The notes under the pieces were generated by a model, which saw nothing but the letters and a program-made list of their open reading frames with translations, was not told the DNA's origin and searched no databases. Position numbers and translations under genes: made by a program. A DNA stretch of 64,000 bases from an uncultured Flavobacteriales bacterium (lineage in GTDB: Bacteria; Bacteroidota; Bacteroidia; Flavobacteriales_D; Sanyastnellaceae): NCBI GenBank assembly GCA_938085105.1, contig CALKGK010000043.1, positions 1 to 64,000 of the forward strand, in the 5' to 3' direction. Position 1 is the first letter of the stretch; every line of letters begins with the position of its first letter. This document shows positions 26,261-36,340 of this stretch, one piece after another.

Positions 26261-26288
26261 AAAGCCTCCCAATTGGGGGGCTTTTTTT
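26261..26288 (+). terminator. Intrinsic terminator after lolA
   Basis: AAAGCCTCCC-AATT-GGGGGGCTTT, a 10-bp stem with one G-U pair and a 4-base loop, followed by TTTT. The rest of the gap up to 26592 contains an AT-rich leader of the giant surface-protein gene and no other gene that I can support. Confidence 0.85.
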
Positions 26289-26592
26289 GTGCATCGCCTT
26301 TTTTCGAGAGCAGCGCAGAGCTCTTCAACCATTCTGTTGAGGTGAACTTCTCTCAAATCATCAAAAGCCCTAAATCGAGCATCAGCGATTAAAATTTCGG
26401 TACAGAAAAATTCCCTGCCCCCACTGAATAGCGGGCAAACACCTTCATTTTAAAGGAATTAAAGCCAAAATTGAAGACAAGTATTCTAAAAATTTTGTTA
26501 GCTTGTAAGAACCTTAGTACTTAAAAACCAACTAAACCATTTAATCAACCTTGGGCCGACTACTCTCCAAAGGCTCAGCAACACACTCTACA

Positions 26593-29500
26593 ATGAACAC
26601 TTTCCCGCGCTATCTCGTAGCATTCGTTTGCTGCTTAGGCTTTGTATTTCTCAATATTGGAGAACTGAAGGCTCAAGTCAATTGCGGTGGTTGTACCGAC
26701 CCCACTGCCTGTAACTACAACCCCTCTGCTACTGAAGATGATGGGTCTTGTATATCCACTCCCGATTGTGGGCTATGGGCGGCAGATGACATTTTGTGCA
26801 TCAATGAAGGAGAAAACTTGTCTTACAACGTACTTTGCAACGACAATGTTTCCGACTTTCCATTCGTTATTGAAGCCCAAGGAAACGATTGTTTTTCCAT
26901 CAGCGAAAACGGTGATGTGATTCAAAACAATCTCCAAGACATCGACTGCTGTGGAGAGCATTTCATTCCTTACACCATCTTTTTTCAAGACGGCACCCAA
27001 CAAGTGCTCCAGGCCAATTTGCGCATTACTGTCAAATGTGGAAAGCCGGACTGTTCCATCATCGATTTAGAAACCGTGATTGGCAGTCCAGTAGGTGATG
27101 GAGGCTTAAGTGTGGTGGATTGTTTTGACGTTTGTGAAAATTCGGTAAGTACACTTCAATACCCTTTCAACCCTTCTTTTTCCTACGATTGGACGGGCGT
27201 CATCGGTGGAGTTGGGAGTCTGGGAGCGAATCCTGCAGAACTTATTGTCTCTTGGAATAATTTCGGCAGTGGTTTCGTGAGTTTGGATGTGTATGACGGA
27301 AACGGAAACGTCACAAGCTTCAACTTTTGTGTGAACATCTTAGAAGGTCCTGTTGCTGATTTTAGCTCCACGGGATACGTTTGTTTGGATTCACCCATCT
27401 GCTTCACCAATTTGAGCAGCAATGCAGATGGTTATCAGTGGGACTTTGGAGACGGTGTTGTTTCGAACATGTCTGATCCATGCCACACGTACTCTTCACC
27501 CGGAACCTACACAGTAACCCTCACTGCCACCAAAGCCAATTTTGATGCAGAAGGAAACCCGCTATGCTGTTGCACCGATGTGTCAACAGCCACTGTCGTT
27601 GTAGACGATCTTCCAGGACCAAACATCTATTGGATTTCTACTTTATGCGAAGGAGACAACTCCAACTATTGGACCGATGCGGCCAACTGTGGAAGTTACT
27701 TTTGGACGGTTGAAGATGCCGATGGAAACCCTGTACTTTTCACTGGGCAAGGAACTCCAGACATCAATGTAACGTGGGGAGCGGGTCCGGTGGGTACCGT
27801 TACTCTCGCCGTTACTGATTGCGATGATGATTACTGCTCCAACCCAACAAGCGTCACTGTTCCTATTATTTCAGCCAACGGCACCATTGATGGCTCCGAT
27901 GCTGTATGTGAATTTAGTACTCAGACTTACTGCGTTCCGAAATGGCAAAGCACCGTTTACAATTGGACCATCACGGGAGGAAGCATTGTTTCTTCACCCG
28001 ATGGCAACTGCATTACCGTAGTTTGGGGTCCTGCTGGCGTGGGAACACTTCATGTTGACTACTCAAGTGCTTTTCTAGCTGGATTGCCGAATCACAGTGC
28101 TGGAGATTGTGAAGGCTCTGCCGACCTTACGGTTAACATCATTCCTTCATACGATGTGATTAACACAGGTCCATCCGTGGTTTGTGTTGGAGATGTATCC
28201 AACATCATCACCAGTTCTAGCCCGAACCCCAATTGCACGTGGAACATCAGTCCTGCTCATCCCTTCACTGGAGATGGAACAGATCAGATCAGCATCAACT
28301 GGACCACACCTGGAACTTACATCATTGAAGCAGTACCAGTGAACCCAATGGATTATTGCAACGGTCCGGAGTCCATCATCATTCAAGTTCAAGACATCCC
28401 GGCACCAACGGCCATTGATGGAAACCTCTCCGTTTGTCCGAACTCCACCCACTACTACAGCATTCCTAGTCCAAATCCGAGTTACAGCTACTTTTGGTCG
28501 ACAACCAACGGCACACCTGTATCGGGCACAGGGACCAGTATCGGAGTAACTTGGGACAATATCCCTGGTCCGTTCAGCTTGACCGTTTATGCTCAGTCGA
28601 ATGGGACTTCAGGCTGTCAATCGGAAGATTTCACCATCACCATCGAACCAAAAACCATTGATGGTCCGCTAGCCATCTCACCTGATGTTGCTTGTTCCAA
28701 CACCATCAGCTCACACAGTTTAACGCCAATGCAGGATGATGATGCCACCATCACTTGGTCTGTTGTTCCTGCCGTTGCCGGGAGCGTATTGGTTCAGAAC
28801 GATGAGAACACTCAAATTCAATGGAACGATTGGTCGGGAAGTGCACAGATTATCGTGGAAGTTGAACTTTGCGGAATCACGGACAGTGAAAGCATCACCG
28901 TGCCTGTCAATCAGCCGATCGTCCCTGTGATCACACAAACAGGAGTACTTTGCACGGGCTCCAATGCGACCCTTTCGACCACGGTTCCGTTCAGTTCATA
29001 CGATTGGTCAACGTTCGACACGAGCCCAACAACGGTCATTTCGAGCCAAGGAAATTACGCTGTGACGACCGTAGATGGGAACGGATGTGTTGCCACGTCC
29101 AGCTTTGATGCCAACGAAATACCCGGACCAAGCGCATCGATCTCCACAGGAAACAATACCACCATCTGCCTATCGAACCCACACACGGTTACCCTCATTG
29201 CTCAGTTCAATGCCAACTTCAGTTATCAGTGGTATTGCGGCGGAGTCCTTGTGCCGGGTGCAACTGGAGACACTTATGATCACCCTTTCCAAGGAGTAGC
29301 AGGCTCCTATCCTTATTGGGTTGTGGTGACCGACAATACTTCTGGTTGCATGAACACCTCCGACACGATTGTGGTGAACGAATCCACCTGCCCACCCAAC
29401 CCATGCACACCTGAACCGCATTCGTTCAACATCACGACCGCTCAAAATCAAGCTACAAACTGCAACGTTATTGATTTTGAAACCACCATGAGCAATGCCA

Positions 29501-32500
29501 CCTTCAGCACATGGAGCTTTGGGGATGGTGCCTTATCGGGCTTAAACCCAACTTCTCACACCTACACCACAGCTGGGTGTTACAACGTGATTGCTACGGG
29601 TTCAGCTCCTGACGTGAACGGAAATGGAAATTGTTCCGTGAATGATCAAGTCACCGTATGCGTTCCTGTAGCTGCTGAATTTGACTTCGCTTTCTTGAGC
29701 TGTACCAATGTTCAATTCAACGAATTCGCAACCTTCATCAATACAGACCCCGCCAATACGATTGTGTCTTACCTTTGGGACTTCGATGGTTTTGGTACTT
29801 CAACTGCCATGAACCCCAGCTTTGATTTTGCGCTGCCCATTCCTCCAGGAAATCACCCCGTAACACTTACGGTCACTACCGATGGTGGTTGTCAAGCAAG
29901 CATTACTCACGACGTCTTCATTGATTCTGTCGGAGCCACAGCAATTAACGTTGTTCCCGGACCAACATGCGTTGGTGACCCCATTGCCATGAGCGCTTCT
30001 GCCAGTGGTGCAACTACTTATGATTGGGACTTTGGAGATCTTTCCTACTTCCTTGGAGCATCTACAACGCATACCTATACTGCACCTGGGAACTACACAA
30101 TCACAGTGGTTTCAACGAACGCCGCTGGATGCAGTTCAAGCACGAGCATCCCCATCACCATTTTCCCAGCCATTCCCGACCTCAGCATCACTGCGAGTCC
30201 CGATTTGGCTATTTGTGAAGGCCAAACCACCACGCTTTCTGCTCCTCCAGGATATGCTTATCAATGGTCCAATGGAATGACCACACAGAGCATTACTGTT
30301 GGTGCAGGTTTGTATTCGGTATTGATTACCGATGGCAATGGATGTGAATCAGAGTTGGAAGAAGTTGAAGTTACAGAACTTCCTCTTCCAGATGCTAGCA
30401 TTAGTGGAAATACCTTCATTTGTGATGCCGGATGCTCCTTGTTGAGCGCCCCTTCCGGTGTTGGGCTCTCTTATGAGTGGTACGATGCCCTTTCGAACTC
30501 TTTGGGTACAGGAAGTCAGATCAACGTTTGCACGCCCTTGCTTTCGAATCAGTTCTTTGTGGAAATTACTGATCAAAATGGATGCAAAAATGTTTCGGCA
30601 CCGTTTGATGTTTTCCAAGCGACATCGCCCTCTTTCAGTGTAACTGTTGCCCCTAATGGATGTGCAGGAGAGTTGAATACCTTGAGTGTTGTTCCTGTTC
30701 AGCCGGGTGTATCCTACGTTTGGAGCGATGGTACCACAGGTCCTAGCATGACAACAACCCAAGCAGGCACGTATTACGTTACTGGAACCGACGACGCCAC
30801 TGGGTGTAGCTTCAGTTCTCAAGGAACGGTAAACCCGCAGCCAGATCTTTGTTTGGTTCCTGTAGGATGTTATACCGCTTGCGAGCCCTATGAATTGTGT
30901 GCTCCGATTGGTTTTGTGAGCTACCAATGGAATCTTGATGGCAATCCTATTCCTGGTGCTACAATGCCATGCTATACCGCTACCATGAGTGGAACTTATA
31001 CGGTGACGGCGATGAACAACTTTAATTGTTCGGACACTTCGGGCGACCTCGTCTTGGAAATCATTCCTTGCAATGGCTGTGAAGATGTGAGCGTGAGCTC
31101 AACGCCAGCGGTGAACAATAACGAGCCCGACCCTTGCTGTTTTGACCTCCACTACAGCAATGGATATAGTGGTCCGCTCCAAGGCTTGTCGGTTTACACT
31201 TCAGACAGCGACTTTGCCTTTGACGTGGCCTCCATCAATCCTCTTCTTGGTTTGACAGGCAGCACCTCCAATTCGGTGGATCTTATCTCCATCACCCCCG
31301 GTTCACCTATTCCAACAGGCACCTTAAGCAATGTGATCTCCTTGTGTTTGGAAAATGTGGTGAACAGTCCGCAAACAGTGTACATTGACTGGTATGATTT
31401 CGATAATGAAGTGGTTTGTCAAGATTCCTTGATTTTCGATTGTCCTGTTGAGCCGGACTGCCTCTATCTAAGCGATCAAGATATCTATTGTGAGAACGGT
31501 CAAACCGTTTACGAGTTTACTGTTTGCAACCCGAACGACGCGGATTGGCCTGTTGCATATTTCAGTATGGATGCCATTACCCCAGGATTCTTGGTTTCCA
31601 GTCCATCTGACTTCACCCCTTCTCCTGCAATCGCTCCTGGATCTTGTCAAAGCTTCACGGCTATATTAAGCGGACCTGGTATTGGTGGGGAAGTGTTCTG
31701 CTTCAACCTCATCGCTCATGAATTTGATCCTTTGGAAGTACCCAACACAGAATGTTGCAGTTTGGACACACTGTATTGCATTGATATTCCACCGTGCGAT
31801 CCTTGTGAAGACGTGGGCGTATTTGATGTAACGAGTACCGATCCTGATGACTGCTGTTTGAGCGTGGACCTCTTTAACAACTACTCTTCTTCCTTCTTTG
31901 ATGAGATTGCTGTTTGTGCCATCACGCCTTCCACTACACTTACTGTAGGTAACTACATTGGTTCTGGATGGACCACCAGCAATTACACGGGAACTTCATT
32001 CAGTTTGATTCCAGATGCCACTTTTGGGAATTTTGTTCCAGGTGGGAATTTCACCTTGCCTGAAATATGTGCTCAAACCAGCGTTGCTCCGCCCCAATTG
32101 ATGGAAATCAAGTGGATGGTGGAAGGAGAAATTGTTTGTAGGGACACCATTGCGAATTTCTGCGAACCGGATTGTGCCTATTTCCAAGACGAGATCATAG
32201 AATGCAATCAAAACACTTGGAACTGGTCAGCAAACATTAAGAACACCTCCGACTTCGTTGTTTCAGAAGCCGTAATCAACTTCAATGACCCCGCCCTTGC
32301 CGCCTATAACCAAGTGGTGAGCACAGGCTCTCTGGCACCGGGGGCTACATTCGGACCTATCAATCTGTCCATTGGTTCACCAGCATTGGCAGGACAAACC
32401 ATCTGCTTTACGGTAACCATTCATGAGATTGGTTCGAACGGACAATACCTGAGCTGTTGTAATTTTGAACATTGCATCACGCTTCCCGACTGTGGATTTG

Positions 32501-33066
32501 CCAGTGAGTGTTCCTGTGATGAGAGTTTCTTCGATGCGGTTAATCTTGGATTCACTACCGCGTCGATTGGTCCCAATACCCTCGGCTTCACCATGACCGA
32601 CTACCTCTACTTTGGTGAGTGTGATATCATGTATTGGAAGTTTGGTGATGGAACGCCAATTGAAACTTCTCTCGGAAACCAATCCATCATTCACACCTAT
32701 CCTGGTCCTGGTATTTACACCGTTTGTGTTCGCGTGTACCGAACGGCAGCAGACGGCAGTACTTGTGTTCGAAAAGTATGCACTGAGATCTTTGTTCCAA
32801 GTGCCTTCGGATTGGAGGACCTCATCACGGTGTTCCCCAACCCGAACAATGGTGACTTTAAAATCGCCATTAACCAAGCCTTGGATGAAGGAATGGACAT
32901 CAATATCTATGATGGAACGCAGCGATTGATTCACTCCAGATCATTGTCAAGCATCAAGGAGGCTCAAGTTCAGCGATTCGACTTGAAAGAATATGGTAAA
33001 GGGCTCTACTTTATTCATTTCAGACGAGGGAATGAGCTGCACATTGAGAAGATTATTGTGTTCTAG
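26593..33066 (+). CDS. Giant PKD-rich surface protein with T9SS type A sorting domain
   Basis: 2157 residues from the ATG at 26593; the signal peptide ends LKA-Q (residue ~28). The frame reaches back to a TTG at 26551, which I reject. Close to the N-terminus is the CTDPTACNYNP...DDGSC motif common in flavobacterial surface proteins. At least five PKD-like domains are marked by W-[DKS]-F-G-D or close variants followed by HTY...G-x-Y-x-V (for example 27440, 29517, 30024 and 32637). Residues 1496-1737 and 1738-1975 are two copies of one cysteine-rich module. The C-terminus is a sorting domain: VFPNPNNGDF, INIYDG, YGKGLYFIHF. Probably an adhesin or matrix protein; it lies alone between terminators. 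Confidence 0.9.
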   Translation: MNTFPRYLVAFVCCLGFVFLNIGELKAQVNCGGCTDPTACNYNPSATEDDGSCISTPDCGLWAADDILCINEGENLSYNVLCNDNVSDFPFVIEAQGNDCFSISENGDVIQNNLQDIDCCGEHFIPYTIFFQDGTQQVLQANLRITVKCGKPDCSIIDLETVIGSPVGDGGLSVVDCFDVCENSVSTLQYPFNPSFSYDWTGVIGGVGSLGANPAELIVSWNNFGSGFVSLDVYDGNGNVTSFNFCVNILEGPVADFSSTGYVCLDSPICFTNLSSNADGYQWDFGDGVVSNMSDPCHTYSSPGTYTVTLTATKANFDAEGNPLCCCTDVSTATVVVDDLPGPNIYWISTLCEGDNSNYWTDAANCGSYFWTVEDADGNPVLFTGQGTPDINVTWGAGPVGTVTLAVTDCDDDYCSNPTSVTVPIISANGTIDGSDAVCEFSTQTYCVPKWQSTVYNWTITGGSIVSSPDGNCITVVWGPAGVGTLHVDYSSAFLAGLPNHSAGDCEGSADLTVNIIPSYDVINTGPSVVCVGDVSNIITSSSPNPNCTWNISPAHPFTGDGTDQISINWTTPGTYIIEAVPVNPMDYCNGPESIIIQVQDIPAPTAIDGNLSVCPNSTHYYSIPSPNPSYSYFWSTTNGTPVSGTGTSIGVTWDNIPGPFSLTVYAQSNGTSGCQSEDFTITIEPKTIDGPLAISPDVACSNTISSHSLTPMQDDDATITWSVVPAVAGSVLVQNDENTQIQWNDWSGSAQIIVEVELCGITDSESITVPVNQPIVPVITQTGVLCTGSNATLSTTVPFSSYDWSTFDTSPTTVISSQGNYAVTTVDGNGCVATSSFDANEIPGPSASISTGNNTTICLSNPHTVTLIAQFNANFSYQWYCGGVLVPGATGDTYDHPFQGVAGSYPYWVVVTDNTSGCMNTSDTIVVNESTCPPNPCTPEPHSFNITTAQNQATNCNVIDFETTMSNATFSTWSFGDGALSGLNPTSHTYTTAGCYNVIATGSAPDVNGNGNCSVNDQVTVCVPVAAEFDFAFLSCTNVQFNEFATFINTDPANTIVSYLWDFDGFGTSTAMNPSFDFALPIPPGNHPVTLTVTTDGGCQASITHDVFIDSVGATAINVVPGPTCVGDPIAMSASASGATTYDWDFGDLSYFLGASTTHTYTAPGNYTITVVSTNAAGCSSSTSIPITIFPAIPDLSITASPDLAICEGQTTTLSAPPGYAYQWSNGMTTQSITVGAGLYSVLITDGNGCESELEEVEVTELPLPDASISGNTFICDAGCSLLSAPSGVGLSYEWYDALSNSLGTGSQINVCTPLLSNQFFVEITDQNGCKNVSAPFDVFQATSPSFSVTVAPNGCAGELNTLSVVPVQPGVSYVWSDGTTGPSMTTTQAGTYYVTGTDDATGCSFSSQGTVNPQPDLCLVPVGCYTACEPYELCAPIGFVSYQWNLDGNPIPGATMPCYTATMSGTYTVTAMNNFNCSDTSGDLVLEIIPCNGCEDVSVSSTPAVNNNEPDPCCFDLHYSNGYSGPLQGLSVYTSDSDFAFDVASINPLLGLTGSTSNSVDLISITPGSPIPTGTLSNVISLCLENVVNSPQTVYIDWYDFDNEVVCQDSLIFDCPVEPDCLYLSDQDIYCENGQTVYEFTVCNPNDADWPVAYFSMDAITPGFLVSSPSDFTPSPAIAPGSCQSFTAILSGPGIGGEVFCFNLIAHEFDPLEVPNTECCSLDTLYCIDIPPCDPCEDVGVFDVTSTDPDDCCLSVDLFNNYSSSFFDEIAVCAITPSTTLTVGNYIGSGWTTSNYTGTSFSLIPDATFGNFVPGGNFTLPEICAQTSVAPPQLMEIKWMVEGEIVCRDTIANFCEPDCAYFQDEIIECNQNTWNWSANIKNTSDFVVSEAVINFNDPALAAYNQVVSTGSLAPGATFGPINLSIGSPALAGQTICFTVTIHEIGSNGQYLSCCNFEHCITLPDCGFASECSCDESFFDAVNLGFTTASIGPNTLGFTMTDYLYFGECDIMYWKFGDGTPIETSLGNQSIIHTYPGPGIYTVCVRVYRTAADGSTCVRKVCTEIFVPSAFGLEDLITVFPNPNNGDFKIAINQALDEGMDINIYDGTQRLIHSRSLSSIKEAQVQRFDLKEYGKGLYFIHFRRGNELHIEKIIVF

Positions 33067-33100
33067 GTTTCTAGGCACCACTTCTAAAAGTGAAAATAAA

Positions 33101-33134
33101 ACAAGAGCGTCGGCAAGTGAGCCGACGCTTTTGT
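33101..33134. terminator. Bidirectional terminator between giant gene and response regulator
   Basis: ACAAGAGCGTCGGC-AAGTGA-GCCGACGCTTTTGT, a 14-bp stem with one G-U. Plus-strand stops follow for the giant gene; on the minus strand AAAATAAAA before the stem gives TTTTATTTT for the response-regulator operon. Confidence 0.85.
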
Positions 33135-33209
33135 TATGCAATGCTTTTTATCGTTCGGGAAAAGAGAAAAACAAGTGGTACTGGGTGAAGGTTAATGGCT
33201 TTCGAGTGG

Positions 33210-33851
33210 CTACTCCACCAAGTTGTTTCTCATTGCAAAAAGCACGATTCCTACCCTTGTTTTCACGTTGAGTTTATCGCAGATGGCTTTTCTCCAACCC
33301 TCTGAAGTTCTGGGCGAAACGTGCATTTCTCCCGCAATTTCTTTGTTAGACAATTCAGTGCAGAGGTATTGAATGAATTTGATCTCTTGCTCTGAGAAGG
33401 AAATGCCTGCTTGAGCTTCAGGGCTGAGCTGATTGGTGTGCACTGTTTTGATCAATTTTCCTGAGACGAGATCTGAAAAATGATAGCCTGTGTTGTGTAC
33501 ATCTCGAATAGCCCTTTGCATTTGTTCTCTTCTTGAGCTTTTGAGCAGGTAAGCTCTTGCTCCGGCCTTGAGCATGCGAATCACATTGATGTCGTCTTCG
33601 AGGGCGCTGAGAGCGATTACTTTGAGTTCTGGACGATGTTCCTGAAGCCAGAGTGTGGTTTCTATGCCATCCATCTCTGGCATGTTGATATCCATCAGCA
33701 CCAAATCCAAAGAAACGCCTTCCATCTTTTTGATCAAATCTGCACCGTTATTGGCGTGGATCAATACTTCGGCATCTTCCTCCTCCACGAGTCGGGCAAT
33801 TCCCTCCCGAATTAAATCGTGGTCGTCAACAATGGCAATTTTTAATTTCAT
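33210..33851 (-). CDS. NarL/LuxR-type response regulator
   Basis: Receiver domain (residues 1-120) with the acidic pair in IAIVDDHDLIREG, phosphoacceptor Asp54 in LVLMDINMPEMDG, Ser/Thr switch in IALSAL and Lys in YLLKSS. The C-terminal HTH (about 145-213) has ELSNKEIAGEMHVSPRTSEGWRKAI, the LuxR-type DNA-binding pattern. Its start overlaps the kinase stop by 4 bases, so it is the partner of that kinase. Confidence 0.94.
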   Translation of the reverse strand: MKLKIAIVDDHDLIREGIARLVEEEDAEVLIHANNGADLIKKMEGVSLDLVLMDINMPEMDGIETTLWLQEHRPELKVIALSALEDDINVIRMLKAGARAYLLKSSRREQMQRAIRDVHNTGYHFSDLVSGKLIKTVHTNQLSPEAQAGISFSEQEIKFIQYLCTELSNKEIAGEMHVSPRTSEGWRKAICDKLNVKTRVGIVLFAMRNNLVE

Positions 33852-34600
33852 GGATGATTTTCTTGTGGCAAGACGATTTCAACTCGTGTTCCTTTGCCTA
33901 AGGTACTTTGAATATTCAGCTCTCCCCCCATCATGTCCACCCGATTTTTCAAACTTTTCATTCCTAGTCCGGAAAATTCCAAGCTTGGATCAAAGCCCAC
34001 ACCAAAGTCCTCTATGGTAAGTGTGAGTGATTGATTTTGGAGACTCAAGCTGACTAAGATTTTGTCAGTTTGAGCGTGCTTCATCACATTGGAAAGCATT
34101 TCTTGTGCGCAGCGGTAGAGAATGATCTCTTCTTGCTCGCTCAAGGCGAAGTGTTCTGTGGGGGGCGAATAGATGCAGCTTTTCCCGGTAGCCTTTTCGA
34201 TGAGTTGACATTCTTTCTCCAAAGCCAAATCGAGCCCCATGTCCTTAACTCGGGGAGAATGAAGGCTTCGTGATAGGTCTCTCAAATCGCTCAACATTTC
34301 TTGAAGAAGCAGTTTCATCTCCTCCCCTCCAAGTCCTTGTTGATTCATTTGAATGGCGAGGGTCATTCGTTGACCAATGTTGTCATGAATTTCTTGAGCA
34401 ATTTGATTCATGGTGATTTGCGCCGTTTCCAACTGAGAACTCAGCAATTCTGATTGAAACTCTTTTTGAAGAAGTACCCGGTCTTTTAGATATGACTTTT
34501 GAGTTTTCCTGTATAGCAGGACAAACATCACTAGGGCAACAGCTAGCATCAGAAATAAGAGAGCACCTCCATATATCACTATTCGAGCCTCTGGGGTCAT
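33848..34600 (-). CDS. Sensor histidine kinase, HisKA_3 type
   Basis: 250 aa. One N-terminal membrane helix (residues ~6-30) with almost no extracellular part, then a short coiled-coil linker, the dimerisation domain with phosphoacceptor His72 in QEIHDNIGQRMTLAI, and an HATPase domain with DFGVGFD and GLGMKSLKNRVDMMGG. It lacks an input domain of its own and overlaps by 4 bases both the 7-TM gene upstream and the regulator gene downstream, so sensing is likely delegated to the neighbouring membrane protein (inference). Confidence 0.93.
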   Translation of the reverse strand: MTPEARIVIYGGALLFLMLAVALVMFVLLYRKTQKSYLKDRVLLQKEFQSELLSSQLETAQITMNQIAQEIHDNIGQRMTLAIQMNQQGLGGEEMKLLLQEMLSDLRDLSRSLHSPRVKDMGLDLALEKECQLIEKATGKSCIYSPPTEHFALSEQEEIILYRCAQEMLSNVMKHAQTDKILVSLSLQNQSLTLTIEDFGVGFDPSLEFSGLGMKSLKNRVDMMGGELNIQSTLGKGTRVEIVLPQENHP

Positions 34601-35238
34601 AGATGAAATGCATTAACTGATGGCGTAGGACTTTTTTGTGGAAGAAGAAAAGCGATGCCAAAACACAGGTAATATAAAATCGAAAACGAAATGTGTAAAT
34701 CAACAATGAGGGGGCCATTTCCCAAGGAGGACATAACGGTGTTGAAATACCCCAAATAGGTGAAGAAGGTGCATTGATAGACAATAATATTGGAGGCCAT
34801 CAAAAAGTGCACGTTTTGATACAAAGGCCTATCGTCTGATTTCTCAAGAAGCGCGAATAAACCAAGGAGGGCCGAAAAAACAATCAGCAAGATGCTTGAA
34901 AGAATAAAGGCAGACGGAAACCGTGTTGAAATTGAAAAGAATTTGACAACACCAATTGCGGCTATGGCAATCGCGAAGACCAGAAGTAGTGTTTTTTGCT
35001 TCTCACGTACCAATATATTTCGGAAAGCAAGAACATAAAATGCTGCACTGATTCCGCCATAAAGCCAATACAGCCTGAAATCACTGAAAAGTGGATCGAC
35101 TTGCCCAACCCACTCATGAATTGCAGTATAGACCAATAAAGCACTGATGATCTTCATGGAAGTATCCAGTTGCCGAAATCGATAGACCCCCACGAAAGCG
35201 ACGAATATTAGAACAAAAAGATAGGCCTGTATGAGCAT
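34597..35238 (-). CDS. Seven-helix membrane protein of a kinase cassette
   Basis: 213 aa with seven hydrophobic segments: YLFVLIFVAFVGVY, IISALLVYTAI, FRLYWLYGGISAAFYVLAF, LLLVFAIAIAAIGVV, AFILSSILLIVFSALLGLF, MASNIIVYQCTFFTYL and ISFSILYYLCFGIAFLL. No transporter or enzyme motif. This resembles the membrane input modules that precede many kinases, but as a separate protein. Overlaps the kinase gene by 4 bases. Role as sensor is inference. Confidence 0.8.
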   Translation of the reverse strand: MLIQAYLFVLIFVAFVGVYRFRQLDTSMKIISALLVYTAIHEWVGQVDPLFSDFRLYWLYGGISAAFYVLAFRNILVREKQKTLLLVFAIAIAAIGVVKFFSISTRFPSAFILSSILLIVFSALLGLFALLEKSDDRPLYQNVHFLMASNIIVYQCTFFTYLGYFNTVMSSLGNGPLIVDLHISFSILYYLCFGIAFLLPQKSPTPSVNAFHL

Positions 35239-35253
35239 GAAAATGATTATCGT

Positions 35254-35913
35254 TTACTGACAGGGTTCTGCACAATTGGTTTGAGGGTAGTTTTCCCGAG
35301 CCAAATCAAGTTTCCCCAAGTATTCAGAGGGACATATCTCAGGACACGTAGGCAAGAATTCAAAAGCAACAATGTTGGTATCACCCGCAGTGATGCTGTA
35401 TTGATTTTCATACGTTCCACCCTTTTCGAAGGTAGGGCAAATTACCAAAGTCATTGCATTTTCCAAAAGGCCTTGTGTTTGACCTAATTTGTAAGGTTGC
35501 TGACGAAGTGCAGGATAGATGCGTATGCCTGAGAATGAATCGGGTGCTCCACTTTGACGTTTTTTCAGCAAGGCTTTTAAGTCATCTTCAGAAATGAACC
35601 AGGAGTGCACGAATGCATCAGGCACCGAATCTACCGTGGAACAGACATTGGGTTCTGAGGCAATGGGCGCCATTAAAGGAGCATTGATGGATTTATTAAA
35701 ATCTCGAAAGCCGTTCACCCAACACAGCGCTTTTTTGGTGGCAATGGGATGCATGGTTGGAGCTGGAGACAGTGGCACTTGGAGAATGGCCAACTCAGGT
35801 ACCCCTGAAGTAGATTCTTTTGCAGTGGCTTCCTTCATGTTCATGATCATGACAGCCATTAAGGAGCCGAGGACACCTCCTAGAAGCAGATAATATAAGC
35901 CGCTGATTTTCAT
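35254..35913 (-). CDS. Hypothetical membrane-anchored protein, 219 aa
   Basis: An N-terminal hydrophobic helix (YYLLLGGVLGSLMAVMIM, residues ~7-24) without a lipobox or clear cleavage site, so probably an anchor with the rest in the periplasm. The soluble part carries about nine cysteines, several in pairs near the end (TCPEIC, NCAEPC), suggesting disulfides. No recognised domain. First gene of the four-gene cassette ending in the response regulator, 15 bases before the 7-TM gene. Function unknown; an accessory of the sensor is possible. Confidence 0.75.
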   Translation of the reverse strand: MKISGLYYLLLGGVLGSLMAVMIMNMKEATAKESTSGVPELAILQVPLSPAPTMHPIATKKALCWVNGFRDFNKSINAPLMAPIASEPNVCSTVDSVPDAFVHSWFISEDDLKALLKKRQSGAPDSFSGIRIYPALRQQPYKLGQTQGLLENAMTLVICPTFEKGGTYENQYSITAGDTNIVAFEFLPTCPEICPSEYLGKLDLARENYPQTNCAEPCQ

Positions 35914-36278
35914 AATACTTGTCTTTAGTAGTTCATATTAGAGTGGGAATCAAAAGTGCAGACTTTTCATACTGAATACAAGCTAACTGAAAAAGATGAG
36001 TAAATACACTTGATGCGTGCGTAAATCTACGGTGCGACATTCCGTAATGCCGCTCTTGAATTTAAGGCAAGGGATTATGAATATTTGAATAACTGAAAAA
36101 CAATCTTCCTCGTTTGGTGGATACTAGCGGAATCGGAACTAATGCACACGGCTTGTTCGGAGTAAATTGTTTTAAGTTTTACAAAGGATTGTTTTGAAGG
36201 TTCTGAGCTCAAGACAAGTAAGACTCTCGAAACTAACATCTTTGAACCAACGACCCATTCACTCATCGCACCAAACTC
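35914..36278. other. Intergenic region upstream of the kinase cassette
   Basis: 365 bases with no supportable gene; short open frames here have no family resemblance. It must hold the promoter of the leftward four-gene cassette. It is AT-rich, with no long repeat or palindrome I could read. Confidence 0.5.
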
Positions 36279-36305
36279 AAAAAAGCTCCAACGGGAGCTT
36301 TTTTT
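36279..36305 (-). terminator. Terminator of the guaA-hemF operon
   Basis: AAAAAAGCTCC-AACG-GGAGCTTTTTTT. Symmetric, 36 bases after the hemF stop, with U runs on both strands. Confidence 0.85.
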
Positions 36306-36340
36306 GATGATTAATCTTTTCTAGGTGCCTTCAATGATGA

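Noticed and set aside
30349-30927. 192-codon open frame on the minus strand inside the giant surface protein
   Set aside because: Basic, low-complexity reverse-frame translation of PKD-type repeats; the plus-strand frame has clear domains.
36075-36266. 63-codon minus-strand frame in the gap before hemF terminator
   Set aside because: No signal, motif or ribosome-independent promoter evidence; composition is that of AT-rich non-coding DNA.
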